NCBI GenBank assembly: GCA_943735955.1
Contig: OX030956.1
Location: forward strand, 559,501-623,500
Direction of reading: 5' to 3'
From: Piscicola geometra
Lineage: Eukaryota; Annelida; Clitellata; Hirudinida; Piscicolidae
DNA: 64,000 bases
Below are positions 11,547 through 26,500 of the stretch, in pieces. Made by a program: the position numbers and the translations under genes. The notes beneath the pieces are model-generated. The model was not told the DNA's origin, made no database searches, and worked only from the letters and a program-made list of their open reading frames with translations. How positions within the stretch are numbered: the first letter of the stretch is position 1; each line of letters begins with the position of its first letter.

Positions 11547-14500
11547 ATGACGTGCAAGTTGACGACGTTGATGGATAGACCAGCTCTGATGGCTCTATTG
11601 ATCATTCACACCTACCAAAGCACCATGGGCCTCCAGCTCAAACACAGGTCTCTAACTTTTTAAATTTGTTTTTGTAATCTATTTTTTATAACGAGTTAAC
11701 TTCTCATTCAATTATGTATTTTTCCATACATTTGATACCCCTCAACTAGAGATTTCCAAGTAATAGTCTCAAAAGATTTAATGTTCCAAAAGTATTCCAA
11801 GATGGAGTATGTGTTGGAGGCGTCAGTAATGCTTGCTTTACAAAGAGTTTTTTTTCTTTTTGAAAAGCAAGTAATTACTCTTGGAGGCATTGCCATCACC
11901 AGGGTCCATTAAAGCATTCACACGCTTGCACGTACAGTCACGAAGATGCACACAATGAAGCCAGAAGATAGTGTTAAATCCCACGTTCTCAATAACTAAC
12001 ACACAAACAAACAAACATAATTACAGACACACACAAACACACCCATACATTTGTAATGAAAGAACAATAAAGACACAGTATCATGAAACACAAGGGACGC
12101 TGAGTTATGGCTGATATTTAAATCGGCTCACTCCACAAACCACTTGCACGCCTCCACAGAACAGTCAGTGCACCTAATCAGTAGTTCTGAGGGTGGTTGG
12201 TGTCTTTGGAGAATATTTAGCGTGTCTAATTCAGAGGTGGAAGAAAGGCCCAGGTGGGAGGCGTAACAATCCTTATCATTGCTCTTGTGTTTGCTTTTAG
12301 AAAACTGAAGTTTTAAAAACAGTTATTCTGTTTTTCTTACAGGCTTTTTGTTTTATTATTTTTATTTCAAGTTTCGAAATTTTAAAAAGCCTAAATTGGC
12401 TTGCTATCAGATTAGAGAAAAATGATATTCATAAATCTTGAAAAACTATATCTGTAATCCAAATATCAAACTTCTATTATTAAAAAAAAGATATTGTAAA
12501 AGCCTTAAAATTTCGATATTATCAGTTTCTGTACGGGAAATTTAACGAGGTGCTAATAGGAATACAAACCATCAGTGATCTCGCTATAACAGCTAATTTG
12601 GTCTAGCAGACATCTCTCTTTCTATTATTTAGTCCAAAATATCTTCCCTTATTAGAATCTATCCCAAAGAGTGTGATGTACCTGACAATAAAAAATCGTT
12701 TTTAGAAACATTTTATTTGAAGAATTTAATAATTCAAAAAAAACTTTTATACTGCGAACTTTAAGTTTTGAACATTTTATTTTCTCGAAGCATTCAAATA
12801 TCGATTTATTACAGAGTATTATAGAGAATTAGTGCTTCAATAAAGTATCATTTGCACTCATTCTCTCATTGGAAGCCTTGGCTTTTTCATTCAAACCAAC
12901 GTTTTTTTCTATTTCAATTCCCGATTTGTAAAAAAACTTGTTAATTTATTATTATTTTTTGTCCCTTCTGCTTTTGTGATTTAAGTCTTCAAAGCTTCTC
13001 TGCTTTGCACACCCATCTTTCTTCCACAACTCCTCCTCCACGCCATCTCTTCCCTCTACACACCATTTCCTTTCTTTCTTATCCAGTTAATTTTAAAAAA
13101 TCACTTTAATTTAAACTCCAACTTAACAAAATTTTCAAAAATGAAACTTTTTCATTTAAACTTTAAATTTAGATTATTCTGATTTCAAAATAATCAATAT
13201 AGAATGTCATAAATAAGTTTTTTCAAATCCCAAATTTTTTAGTGAATCTTTATATGAAATTATATTTTACAGCTAAGATGCAACTTTTACTGAAAGGTCG
13301 TAACGCAAACGTATTCACGTATTTAAAGATTCATACATAGTTAAAACTGAAATCCACCTAAAACTTCATTGACTTGCAAACTACTTTGAAAGTTCAAAAC
13401 TAAGTCGAATGTCCCGGGAAGTAAATTAGCTGGCTGCACGATAGATAAAGGAAAGATCGTTAATCGTGCTTGCAAGCAATTCCGCCCAGATGATAAGCAA
13501 TGACTGGAAAAAAGTAAAATTAATGCAGATTCCATGAAATTGATAAAAAAAAATAATAAATAAGATGCATATAAAATGAGAAAATCTAAGTCATAAAAGT
13601 TTTTCGATAACAAAAAGCAATTTAAATAATATAAAAAGTCAGAAAAAAGATTAATAAAGAATTTAATTCTATATATAAATAGCGTCCAAACAATTTGCAA
13701 ATTAAATTCCCACAAAAACATTTGTTTTTAAAACCTTTAGAGTAGCAAATTTGCAAAGGTTATTATCGATGAAAATAAGTTTTTTTTAAACTTATTTTTT
13801 ATTCATTTACTTTTTATAACAATTATATGTTTTTTCATAACTTTATTCATATACGTGATATAAACTCACGTCAAAAATACTTTATAAAGAAACTTTCAAC
13901 ATTTGTCTAATTAGAGCTTTGAAAAAACTAATGATGGCAACCAAGATGAAAAATAATTTTTTAAAGTTAGAAAATAATTAATAAGATATACAAAAGTAGT
14001 CGCGAGTTCATTGAAATCGAGATCGAGTTGACGAGTAGCAAGTGTTGGTAATATAAAAAATCGGATACCGAGGATGATGATGGTGGTGATAATGATGGTG
14101 ATGATGTTGATGTTGATGATGATGTTGATGTTGATGATGATGGTGATGATGATGTTGATGATAATCATGATGATGGTGATGACGGAAAAATGATGCAAAA
14201 ACTAGGTAGAGATGAATTAGAACAGCAAAAGGGTTGGTGTTTTGGAAGTTGCTGCAGATGGAAGACCCTGTGTGTTCGTGTGCTCCATCCCTTGAACGAG
14301 ATGAATGCTGTGGCGGTGGCAGCTTCAGAGGTAGGAATAGTAATGATGGAATTATAAAAAATAGTGTAATAATGCTAGTGAAAAAAACGGCGCTAGTCGT
14401 GATGAGAAAACGGTAGTGTAAAAAAATATTTTAAAAAGTTTTTTTCTTCTTTTGATTTGGAAATGAGATAGCCACTCAGGCGTAAAACGAATATATTATC

Positions 14501-17500
14501 TGTTTATTTTGCTGTCATGTAATTCGTAAGGTCAGACAGGTAAACAGGAAGAGGTCCATGTAATCATGTATATCTTTTATTTTTGGAGGTAACATGTTAT
14601 CTTACGACGTTAATTTGGCATTGATTGCGGAAGACTTAATTAAGGAGTGCTCCTCTAAACCTCCGCGAGAGGTGCAAGTATGCATCGAACATGAAAAGCA
14701 AGAAAACAAAATCATTAAGTTTTAACAGTCTCGTTAAATCAAAGGTAGATTAATTAAGCTACAGTAGAATAAAAAAACATAAAATTAGCAATATAATTAT
14801 TTTTTATTATAAATTCTTTATATATAAATGTTCTTTTAATTTTCACTTTTTAAAATTTTTTAGTGGAAAATCTTTGAAATTAAAAGCTCAACGAAGAAAT
14901 TGAAACTTGATTTTTCATGAGGTTAGCTTTTATGTCCAGACTCAAAACACTACGGTCTCTGCTTGGAACTCTATGAAACTACTGTGAGTACCTTCTACTG
15001 CTGATGGCGGTGATTGAAGAAAAATTATTTAAAAATTTTCACATTTTTGCGGAGCGTCATATTTCCTGGAACTACTGAAAATAAACACTTGCGCCAAGAT
15101 TGTGGAAGAGAAATGCTTTAGGAACGAGACAGGAATACATTAACTCGTCTGAGCCCTCATCGTTTGTCTTGAAGGATGTTCTGGTAGTGGGATGGATGGG
15201 ATAGTTGATGAAAGGATTGGTGAAATGTGTGGTGAGGGGGATATACTGATCGGTTATTGAGAAAAAACGTCAAAGTCCATTTAGATACATAATTTTAATT
15301 AATTTTAGAAGTTATTTAATTTAAATAAACCAAGTTTTTGAAAAAAGTTAAAAAATTGAGATATGACCTCTGAACCGTGAGAAATATTTTCATCGCTTAT
15401 TAATAAGCCTCTCTTCAAAAAAGGTTTCCAATTAAACTTGATACAACCAGTCTTCATTAAGAGTTCCAATTTCATTTTTAATGTTTTAAAAGATTAATAT
15501 GCTTGAAAACCAGCATTTTTCATTATCATAAACAACTATGATAGTTGTCTTTTGATTATCCACAATCGATAGTATTCTATTTTCTTTTTATTGAGCCATT
15601 CAAATTCTTTACAGGCAGCCTTTGATGCAGTCACAGTTACTCTTGCCCTTTGAGAGTTTTCAACGCGTATATTAAATGTTAATAATAAAACAAAGTTTTT
15701 ATATATTTTAATGGCTACATTAAATCTGGGCACGCAAGTCAAGCTCTCAAAAAGGGATAAAAATATTTTAATTATAATGCACTCGAGCATTTTCTTCCTT
15801 TACAGATTGATTGCAACGATGGCGTGTGTTGCTTTCGTGTGCTCTTGTGACGTCATGCACGTCATTGTCCTCCTTGGTGTGGTCCTGTGAGGGAGTGAGT
15901 GGCAGTAATTAAAAACTCAGGACTTAGCTTAGATATTCAAGTTGGCAAATCTCTTTTATGTAATATATTAGGGCGATGGCTACTTCAAAGAATTTAAAGT
16001 TTCATTTTTTTAAAGTTTTCATTTGTTTAAAAAACATTGAAAACGTAAAAACGGTGAAAAAGTAATTTCGTGATAAAGTGTTTAGTGTCACTGCATGAGG
16101 GATGGGGGAAAGACTTCAGAGCGGAGAACATCCATTATTATTCTAGCCCAGATCTTCAAAAAGTAAAATTTAGGAGCGATAAAAACGTCTGTGTAATTGA
16201 AACGAACTGTTGAATGCTCAGATGTGCTGCCAAAAAGGTAAGAAAAACTATTTTCAATGTTCGGACCAAAATAGAAATATTTTTGGATAACAATTTTTTA
16301 AAGTATATTTAATAAGATTTATTCTTGAAGTTTTTATAGGAATAAATTAGTGAAACTTTTAACTTTTAAATAGAAATAACCTTAAAAAAGTAGTAATCCA
16401 ATATTCCTTGTCTTTTTCGATTATTTAAGAAAAAACTAATTAGTTTTCAAATGAATTTTGATTGATACCATTTATATCTTGCACATCTTAATTACCTTGT
16501 AAATGAAGTTTCAGCTAAAAAAGTAAAATCTCGATTGAGAACCGTCTAAAAAAGATTAAAACAGCACTAAAATCGAAAACTGAAAATTTATTATGACTAG
16601 TACACACCTTCATTATTTTAGTTCAGAAGACAATAAAATATGGATTGCAATGGAGGGCACAAGCCCGAGCGAGCCTGGAGCCCCTGAGAGCTGTGGCGAG
16701 CTGTCCCTGAGGCTTCGTCCAGCTGTCATGCGCTTGCTTGATGCTCCTTCTCAACTCCCTTTGAAGGCTTACTCGTTGAGAGTTATTTTTATTTTTTCTG
16801 AAGTATTTTTTACATTTTTTACAAAATTATTTTCTTCTTTTTTCATTTTGTGTATTACTATTTTTTTCTATTTAAACAAATTGTATTAAGATTTAAATTG
16901 GCTCGTTTTTTATTTATTTTCACTTTAAAATCCTTAAATAAAGTTTCAAAAAGTAAAAATATGTACACAGATAAATCTCACTTATGCAATTATATCAAGC
17001 CTTCGTCGCATTCACAAAACTTCGAAATCAAATAGAATTTTTTTTTATTTAATGTTTTTATTTAGTTTTTGGAAACTTCAAACTGTAATTTTTGCATAAC
17101 ACTAGAAGTTTGTTATATATTATTTCAACTTTTCATTAATGCTTATTTAATTTACTAGAGCTAAATACATTTTATTTTATTCAAAATTAACAGCGAAAAA
17201 GTTGAAATGATATGCTTTTTGATATCTATCAATCACATTGAATAATCCTTATCATAACCCCCTCACAAACATCACAACTACTTCATAATCATCACAACCA
17301 CCACTTCCCAATCATCATCACAACCTCATCATCATCATCACAACCACCACCACCTCATCACTTCATAAGCACCATCAACACATCGTTAAAGCACCGCTGG
17401 TACGAATAATACTACAGCGCCACAGACACGCATCTTGTATCTAAGGCTTAAAATGCCTCTTGGTGTCCTTTCACTTCTCTCTGTGGATGTCTCTGTGCGT

Positions 17501-20500
17501 TTGTGCGCAAGAACGTATCTTTTTTTCTGAGAGTTGTTTTTTTTATTTTAAAGTAGTTTATTATAATATTAATTATTAAAATAATTTCTAGATATTTTGA
17601 TCCTACAAAATAATATTTCTAAATAATATCGAAAATAGCTTCAAAAATCGAAAAACATCTAAATCTCATTTATTTTAATGAGTAATAAAAGAACTAAGTG
17701 AGTAAGTACGGACAGGGCGGTTTCTCTAACAAGTTTAGTTTAGTTTAGGGAGTTAAAACCACGCAGATCTTTTAACCTCTATAATGGTTATAAAAAAATA
17801 TAAAAAAACAAGTTCCCATGGATGCACTCACAAGTCTCCAGGGACAGCTTAGATGGTTTCTGGCGCACTTCGTTTCAGCTTTAAAATCCGAGAATTTGTA
17901 TTTTGCGACCCTACTTTGTTGCCACAACTCACTTGCCTCCACCTCAAAGGGCTTTGTTCAGCTGAAAGTCGTAATGGTTTTCCTGGATGGAAAAAAGTGA
18001 ATTTTAATTATTTTTGGTTTGGTAAAAGTGAATGTGGTAAACTATCTCTTGCCTTATTTTTTTAGTTTTGTTCATTTTAGTTCAGGGAGTTTAAGCAATG
18101 CATGTCTTTTGACCCCTTAAGAGGCAGCTGTTGAGATATTTATTTACTTTTTGTTTTATTATTGTGTTATAATCGCATTTATAGCTGAGCACCATTGGAT
18201 GATTCATCAATAAATTATCTTTTTTTATTTGAATGCGTCTGAATCTGTAGCAGTTACTTTATCATGCAAAATATCCCACAATGAGAAAACTCTTAACAAA
18301 AAATTGTATTTTATGTTGGCAATGCTGCTTTGATAGTTTCAACGTTTGGTTGTTGGTTGAGCTGGTATTGAAGGTCATTATTCCATCCGTTTTTTGGCTG
18401 TCGTATCTATTTTTAATGGTTTTTTAATGTTCCTATCATGTCACCAGATAGTCTGCGAAGCTTTAAGGTTGGTAATTTAACTTGTGTATTTAAAGAAATA
18501 ATTTTAGCGACGGGTTTATAATATAAACTTTATATACAGTGGTTGAGCGCAATGCAATAGAACCTTTTTTTATAATGGAAATATACTCGTTTCTCAATTT
18601 TCGGCATAACTTAAATAATTATTTAATTATAATTATCAAATTATCTAAAAATATCGTCTCTGTTCCGGGCTGTTCCATCTCATTGCAAAGGCAGCTAAAA
18701 CACATTTAAGCACAAACAAAAAAAGATTCCCATTGGTATTCTTGCGAGGCACTTGAACAGCGAACGTCGAAGTCTTTGATCTTGCTCCCATTCCATGCCT
18801 CAAATACCCCCTGTTGTCCAGTTCAAACTCCTCTCCCACATCAAAGGGACTCATCTAATACTTAAAAAGCTGTTTTGTTTAGAAATTTAACCCTAGTTTT
18901 TTATGAATTATTATCTTATAAAGTTTTTGCAGTTTTAATTTGTACATTTTAAAATAGAAAACATAAATTTTTATAAGGTTTAAAGCTCTAGGCGTTGTAA
19001 AGTCCGCCTGCGTGTTTATAAATGATTTATTTAATTTTTTCTATTAATTTTCACACACAAATTATTTTCTTTTCATGTACATTTTGAATGGGAAGTATAA
19101 TTTACATTTCCACAGCAAAAACTTTAGTATTCCATGGACTTTTCACGCCTCATAGAAACATGGCAACAAGTTCTTTACAGTTACAACCACGAAATTTGAA
19201 AGTTGCTGTCGCTCCAAAATCCCTGATACCAAAGTTATTGGAATCTCAAAGGAACAAGTGTCTATTTCCATTGGGAACACTCTAATCTCGCTAATGTTCT
19301 CCCAAGGCCGTTTAAGGACTCCTGGATGCGTTATGCAACAATATCGTATCACATAATAACACGCTATATCACTTTAATGTGATTGTTTTCGCTTATCATA
19401 TTCGACTCAAAACAAGTATAAAATTTCAATTAAATTTTCTCAATCTCATCTAAGAATAATTCATCTCACACGTTCGATCCATGCATGTTTGCTTAAGTCT
19501 TTCAGTATCTATAAAGCGTTTAATTTAAACTTTAAATGTTTTTTCTTGCTATTACATCTTTTAAAATAAAATGTTATGAGCAAAAATTATGTACATTTTA
19601 TATTAATTTCTCTAATAAAAATAATATGAAGCAAAAAATCATGTGTCAACAATGAGATAAGATTCTGCCAATGTTTGATTTTCTCATCACAAAGCACTAA
19701 AGACTTTCTCCAAGCAGATGCATTATTGACCATGCCTAATGACTTCTTATTTAACGGCGCACGGAAAGCTACATTTCAGTTAATTTTGTCTCCGCTTTTT
19801 GTGAATTCCATAAAAACGGATTGAAGAGGCTGCAACTCTTTTCAAAACTCTGCATTGGCTCTGAAGGCTTTTGCATGTTTTTAAAACAGAAGAGTAAACT
19901 AATTAATAAGAAAACACATTTTTGTGAAGTTTCAAAGTAATTTCTTTTATGAGGAAGACGACATGAGTCTATTGAATTGAAAAAATACATCTCGAGATTT
20001 AAAAAAAAAATTTAAAATAGATTTTAAAAATTCATTATTAAAAAATGTGTTTAATTAATAATATTATAAATTATTACAGAGTAATATAAAATATAATAGA
20101 ATTAATTATAGCATAGTTAATACGTGCCGGATCGATCAGTCAAATTCCTAATGCAAATGCATAAATGAAGGATGGATGGGGCGGCATGATAATCAGCTAT
20201 GCACACGATGGCCTCAAACCTAATTAGGGGTCGAATGGAACAGCCTGCAGTGGGTCAATCCATTGCATGGGGTTTAGATTCAGGTATGTGTTGGAGGCTT
20301 CCATCAGCGCATATCAACCCAATGCGAATTTTATTTTTTCAAGTTGAAAATTTTACATTTTAAATATTAAAGTATTGAGATTGATTTAATAGAATTGTAT
20401 ATTTTTGATTATTCTATAATTAATCTTTTAATTAATATAATCGTTGATTATTTATGGAAAACACTCAGAACTAATAAACTTAAGACGAAAGCTGTCATCA

Positions 20501-23500
20501 CGTCATATAAATTCAATTTAGAAGAAAATATGAGAGACTTTCAAATAGTTTTTTCACATTTCTATGGTGTCGTTGTTGTTTGTTGCAAGGTTGTTGTGAC
20601 TCATCAAACTCTCGAAATGCGATTCATGATCAATTTAAAAAACTCACTTAAAAGTCAAATAATTATTTTTCAAATCAATGAAACATCCAAAAAGCGTCTG
20701 TTAACAGCACTGTGCAATCGTTTATAGCATTTTTTTTTACTTTTAAAACTTTAAAATAAAAGAAGTATTAAGAGAAGCAAAAGTAACCGTTTAGAAAAAA
20801 AAAGTAAAAAGAATAGTTAAGTCCTACTGGTAGTAGTAATAATACTATAATAGAAGAAGTAGTGGAAATGAGTTTTTAGGAGTTTTAAGAGAATAATTAA
20901 GAGAAGACAGCAGTGCAAGAATGATTAGCGAGCATATTTTGAATTCCTCTTCTTTTGATGCTTGCCCAAGCATAACAATGGCATGAACTCGTCGGGCAGC
21001 CATTAAGAGGAATTCTGGAGCTCCCAAAAAGATAACATGGAAACAGAAATGTTCCTATTCATGTTTTTTTCCTTAGTGCTTTTTCAGTAATATGCATAAT
21101 CACAAAACTTTAAAAAAAAGTTAGTATTGAAATATCATATCATTTTTGTCTATTTAAGGTTTGATACCTTAAAGAAGAAAATGGGAAAAAGTTGTTTAAA
21201 TTTATGGAGTGGATAATTCCATTAGGGAAGGAATGAAACGTTAATGAAGTCATTAGGAGGAGAGTGAGAAAACTATTAGGCAGACGACAGTTTCAAGACG
21301 TAGTGGCCGCCAAGACTGATCTCCCAGTCTGAGAGATTAGGATTTGAAAGGACAGTCTGTCAGAAAAGTTTATTTATCGGTTCAAGTTTTACCAGGGTTA
21401 TTATTCATTGATTGTGTTTTTTAATTGTATTTTCAGGCATTAACAATTAAAATTATTAATGTGAAAAGATTCGGGTTTTCAGCTTTGATTAAAATACTTT
21501 TTGATAGAGCAAATAAAAAATGCTAAATAGGAAATAAATGTTAAGATTATCTAGTTATTTTGTCACACTTATAAATTACGGGAGCATTCGTTGTGTCATT
21601 GTTAATGGAAATAGGAGTCTCCAAACATTTTTGTTTTGAATAAAACAGGAAGAAACAAATCGACACAGAAATTATTTTCAAAAGCATGAATTAATCATGT
21701 GATACTGCCGCTTCATTAGACGAGCTCTGGAGGGCATGTGGGTTGTGTTGCATGGAAGTCAACGCCACGACTGCTGAGTGCTCCACATTAGAAGTGCAAT
21801 TGATCAGTGAAGAATTTCACGAGGAGTTCGCTTTCGAAAGTCAAAAACTTGCGATGAATCTTGGAACAAGGAAACTTGCAGTGTTCTTTGTGTCGACACA
21901 TGCCTTTCCACAGTTGCCTTCTTGTCAGCTGTTTTTCAATAAACGAATCTTCTACATTTTTATCTTTCAAGTGTTTCAAGCGAATAGTTCTCAATTTTTA
22001 TAAACTAAATACCGTAAAAATGGATTAGGGTCTATGTATCTTTATTAATTACTAATCAAACTTCATACTTGCCCTTGATTTTATCCAACTCTTCGGCAAT
22101 TAGATCAACGACTTTGCAGGATGTTGTCTAGATGCGGGATGGAAGGAGTGCATAAACTCACAAAACTTCCGCTTCCTTCCTTCCTCGCTGCCCCATAAAG
22201 AAGTCACTCCACGACAGCAGACCAAAGCAACAATTATTTCGTCTTTTCTTTTTTCTTAATCGATTTTTCACATTTTTTGAAAACTTTTACATATAGTTTT
22301 GAGATTAATAAAGTAATCCTCAATACTTGAAGACTAAAGCAGTTTTTCTCATTTATAAAAAAAACATTAAAAACTACAAAATTTATTTTTTTAATGTTTT
22401 TAATATTTTAGGGGTTTTTACAAATTGAAAAATTTTCAAAAGCGTGTTTTGCAGTGGAGTGTCTTTGTCATGTTATTGAATTACTTTTGTGAAAATGTTA
22501 AAACAAATATACGGAAAACTATAATAGAAAAATAATGGAAAAACTTATATTATCTAAAATATTTTCTTTTACAATTGTAAAAACAGTTTTGGAATAGTAA
22601 AAGTGTTAGAGTGATGGCTGCGATTGAACTGAGGTATGCTTCAAGAAAACACCGACCATTAAACATGCTTGCATCGCAAAAGTTTATATTTTCAATGCAA
22701 ACATTGAAATGCTATTACTTTATTATTTGTGCAAAAATTTTCAAGTGTCAACATATTTCTAAACTAAAAAATAAAATAATACAAAAGCATTTGTTGTTCT
22801 TCAAGGCAGCACGATCTGCCCCCGACACTGCAAAAATCTGGAAAAGTAGGCGATACATCTTAACTAGGCAAGTCATTAAAGGGGACTCTGAATGAACTAC
22901 AACTTGAACAAACTTTTATTTTCTTTAATAGCGTGCTTCAACATTTTCGAATTGTCGTTTTTTAATTAGTCTCGATTTTTACAGCTTCACTTGACCAGGG
23001 GCAGCGATCTGCTGCAAATCTTGGGGGGTCCTACCCAGCATGGACGATCCTGGGGGGTCCTGGGGTCCGGACCCCCCTTCCCCCACTTGAAAAATATTAT
23101 TTAATTTATGTTTTGATACGAATCTGTGACTAAGCAAAGAATAGTTTTGTTTAAGACAGCTATCACTATAACTACACAGACGCACAATGTATTACTATAT
23201 AAACATTCCACTATAACTACACAGACGCACAATGTATTACTATATAAACATTCTGTTTTATGTCATGCTTGTATCAAAACAATAGTTTAAAAATTTTTTT
23301 AGTGAAAAATCGCTTTGCTTTGTGAAAAATTAATCTATTAATGAAATTGTATATTTTAATTTTACTTTCTCAATGAAAAACTTTTTGTTTTTTAATTAAA
23401 CTAAAACTCTCTGTGAAGTATTTTATTTAAAACCACCAAAAATGAATTCGTGTAAATGGAGTTTTATGAGCTTTGGTGAACTTCAGTGATGTTTGTCGTT

Positions 23501-26500
23501 TGAATTACCATTGAGTCGAGACATGACAACAGCGAAATTGCAACCAGCTTCAAAATTCCGATCTGAACATTTTGAAGTTAATTCCAAATTCCATTTCAAA
23601 AGTAGCCCTTGGATCTTACTTGTTTTTTTCCAGAATAGACGTGCTTAAATACCCGTACTACTTTTAGTATTTCCACAAAATATACTAAAAGACTTTGTTT
23701 TAATATTGATTTCCGCTTTTGTTCCATTATTATCATCTGTTTTTTACTCTTTATGAACATAATTTTTTAAAGATATTTCTATCGAATTCATTTCTATTAG
23801 CAATTTTTCACTTATTTCTCAAAGTGGAAATAGTGTGATACAGATAAATAATGAAAAATAATAGAAAAAATTTCAAAAATATAAGGTCAAACGATGTAGG
23901 TTCTAATAATAATACTACCAATGCAAATAACAAGCTGATTTTTAAAAATATTATCTTTAATCGAAAAAATCCATTGCACAAAATAGGAAATAACTATTAA
24001 TTAATCTTGCTAAGAGCACTGGAATGTGTTTTAATAAAATATAAAACTCTTATGTTCCAAAGGCTGATGTGACCACGTCAGATTGTTACGTTTCATATAT
24101 TTTATTCGTATTGTAAAATGTTATTTCATATTTTGAAAAAATATTATTTAATACTTTGAAAATTTTTTATTTAATATTAAAAAAAAATATTAATATATAT
24201 TTATAAAAAATATTAGTATATATTTTAAAAAAATATTAATATATATTTTTAAAAAATATTATTTTCTATTTTTAAAAAAATATTATTTTCTATTTTTTTA
24301 AAATATTATTCTATATTAAAAAATAACATTATTCTATATTTTTTTTAAATATTATAAAATATTTTTCAAAAATATTATTTAATATTTAAAAAAAATATTA
24401 TTTAATATAAAAAAAAATATTATTTAATAATTTATTTTTGTTCAATATTATTTAATATTTCGTTTTTATTTTTCATTATTATTTGATATTTAGTTTTTAT
24501 TTTTCATTATTATTTTCTATTTCAGTGGCTGTATCAACAGACTCAACAGTGTAATCAAGCTTATGGAAGTTGTAAAAATTTAATTTTTTATTTTTAAAGT
24601 TTCATCGCCTAGATCAGTTCAAAGACCCTCGAGAAAGGGATACATATGATGCTCTGGAACGTCAGCAGGGAAATCTTCTTGGGGTGTCAGTGATAAGGTT
24701 TTTTTTACAAAAATGAAACAGTGAGAATATGATTCTTAAATATATAAAAGTAGAAAAAATATTGTATTCAAGTTTATGGTCAAGAAAAGCAAGCTCCACG
24801 ATGCGTGAATGAAAAATAACTTTATCCTTTGTTGGGATAAGATGAACTTTTGAAAAATACGTCAACTTTTCAAACTTTAAAATTACAACTTATTCATACT
24901 CAACTTCCAGACATTTAGTCTCTTCTTGTTTTCTTGGTGGCGGTCATCGATTGTAGCAGTGTATGCGACTTGTGCCGTCTCTTATGTTTTTGGCTAAATC
25001 TGGTTCTGCCCCTTTTAATCTTCCGTTTATATTGCTCCTAATTTCATTTGGAATACAATTCATACGTACTGAAAATAATTCTCAGTTTCCACGACTTTCG
25101 ACCATTCTTCCCCCCTCCTCCACCCTTCAGTCTCCCCAAGTTCCTGCAAGACATTCTCACCAACGGCTACGACAAGCACCAGCCTCCCACCAAAGGTTCT
25201 CTCTCTTATGGACATTAATGACACTTTTATATATATTTAATATAATATAATTTTCAATTATATTTTTCTGGTCTTTATTTTACGTTTTACGTTCTGCAAG
25301 ACTTTCACTAGACCTTTTCGAAGCAATTTTGAAATCTCAAATTAATTTAAAATGACTTTAAGGAGCGGTTAAGTTGCTTTTAGACGGTATGGTTTCTTTC
25401 CACCGTTAGATTTCTTTCAATACATCGAGGCGAAAGGTCTAAACGTTCCTCATTTTCAACATACGAGTAAAAATTATTTTGTTCAGTTAAAAAAATTTGA
25501 AATAAATTATTTTGTTCACAAGAATTCATTTTAATAATTCACAACTGAGCCCTAGGGTGCGAGGGAAATAGCCTTCAACAGTTTTTTCTGTTTCAAGCTT
25601 CAGGAAAATCAATGGTGGACTTCATCTGTCATTCTCTCAACGTCTTCCCCTCGTTTGTGTCACAGATTCAACCTCAACATGCCACTTTTCTTTTAATTTT
25701 GCAAAATAATTTGAACCTAAATGGATTAATGACATCTTTTAATAATTTTCAAATGTATTTCAATCGTTTTATGTGATTTAATTATTTAGCATTCTTTGTT
25801 TTGAAATTTCAAGCATTAAACAAAGGGAAAAAATGATTTTTTCTAAAATATTTTAAACCGATTTATAGTAATTTAGGCTTCGACAAGCACACTATTACTT
25901 CCTTAATGTGTTTTCTTTTTCAGCCGACCACGAATATTCTTTCCTACACATTATTTTTCTAAACGTAGAATTCTCTTTCTATAGAAGCATGCTTCTGCCA
26001 GCTATCTATTCATCCTATTTTTCCATACACATTATCTATTCAAATAATCTTTTTGCCTATTTCATTCATCCCTTGATTCTATTTCTTGATAAATCATATC
26101 AATCTTCTTTTTTCCTCTCCTTCCTTTACTACCAACACCAACTAAATAACAACTGGGAACGACTGCAGAGAAATATATTTACGCTAAATTATTGCGTCTG
26201 AATGACACAAAACAATTTATCTTCCTTCTTTTTTTTTTTCTTTTTTTCTTTGTTTTTTTTCAGCCTATTTATAAACGATGCTTTATCTTTGTCTTTTTAC
26301 CTCTAGAACAGCTGTCTTCTTCAAACGATCGGTCATTATCTTGTCTCGAGTTTTTCTATGTAATTTTTAGGTATTTTTTTGTAGATATTATAAGTCAACT
26401 TTGTTTTAAAATATAACCTTCGTTGCTATTGAAATCGTAGATTATAATACTACGACGTATATGTTATAATCTAGATGGTAGATGTTATAATATGTAACCA

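Larger units (their letters stand above)
11648..25130. other. Very long presumed intron of the channel gene
   Basis: About 13.5 kb of AT-rich sequence has no gene that I can identify on either strand. It contains GATGAT microsatellite near 14060-14185 and CATCACAACC-type repeat near 17270-17380. It also has several unassigned ORFs (18645-18854 minus and 16650-16780 plus are the most protein-like), a dispersed repeat at 22985 and an AT-rich periodic tract at 24120-24530. If the 11547 exon is not part of the channel gene, this is simply intergenic. Confidence 0.45.
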
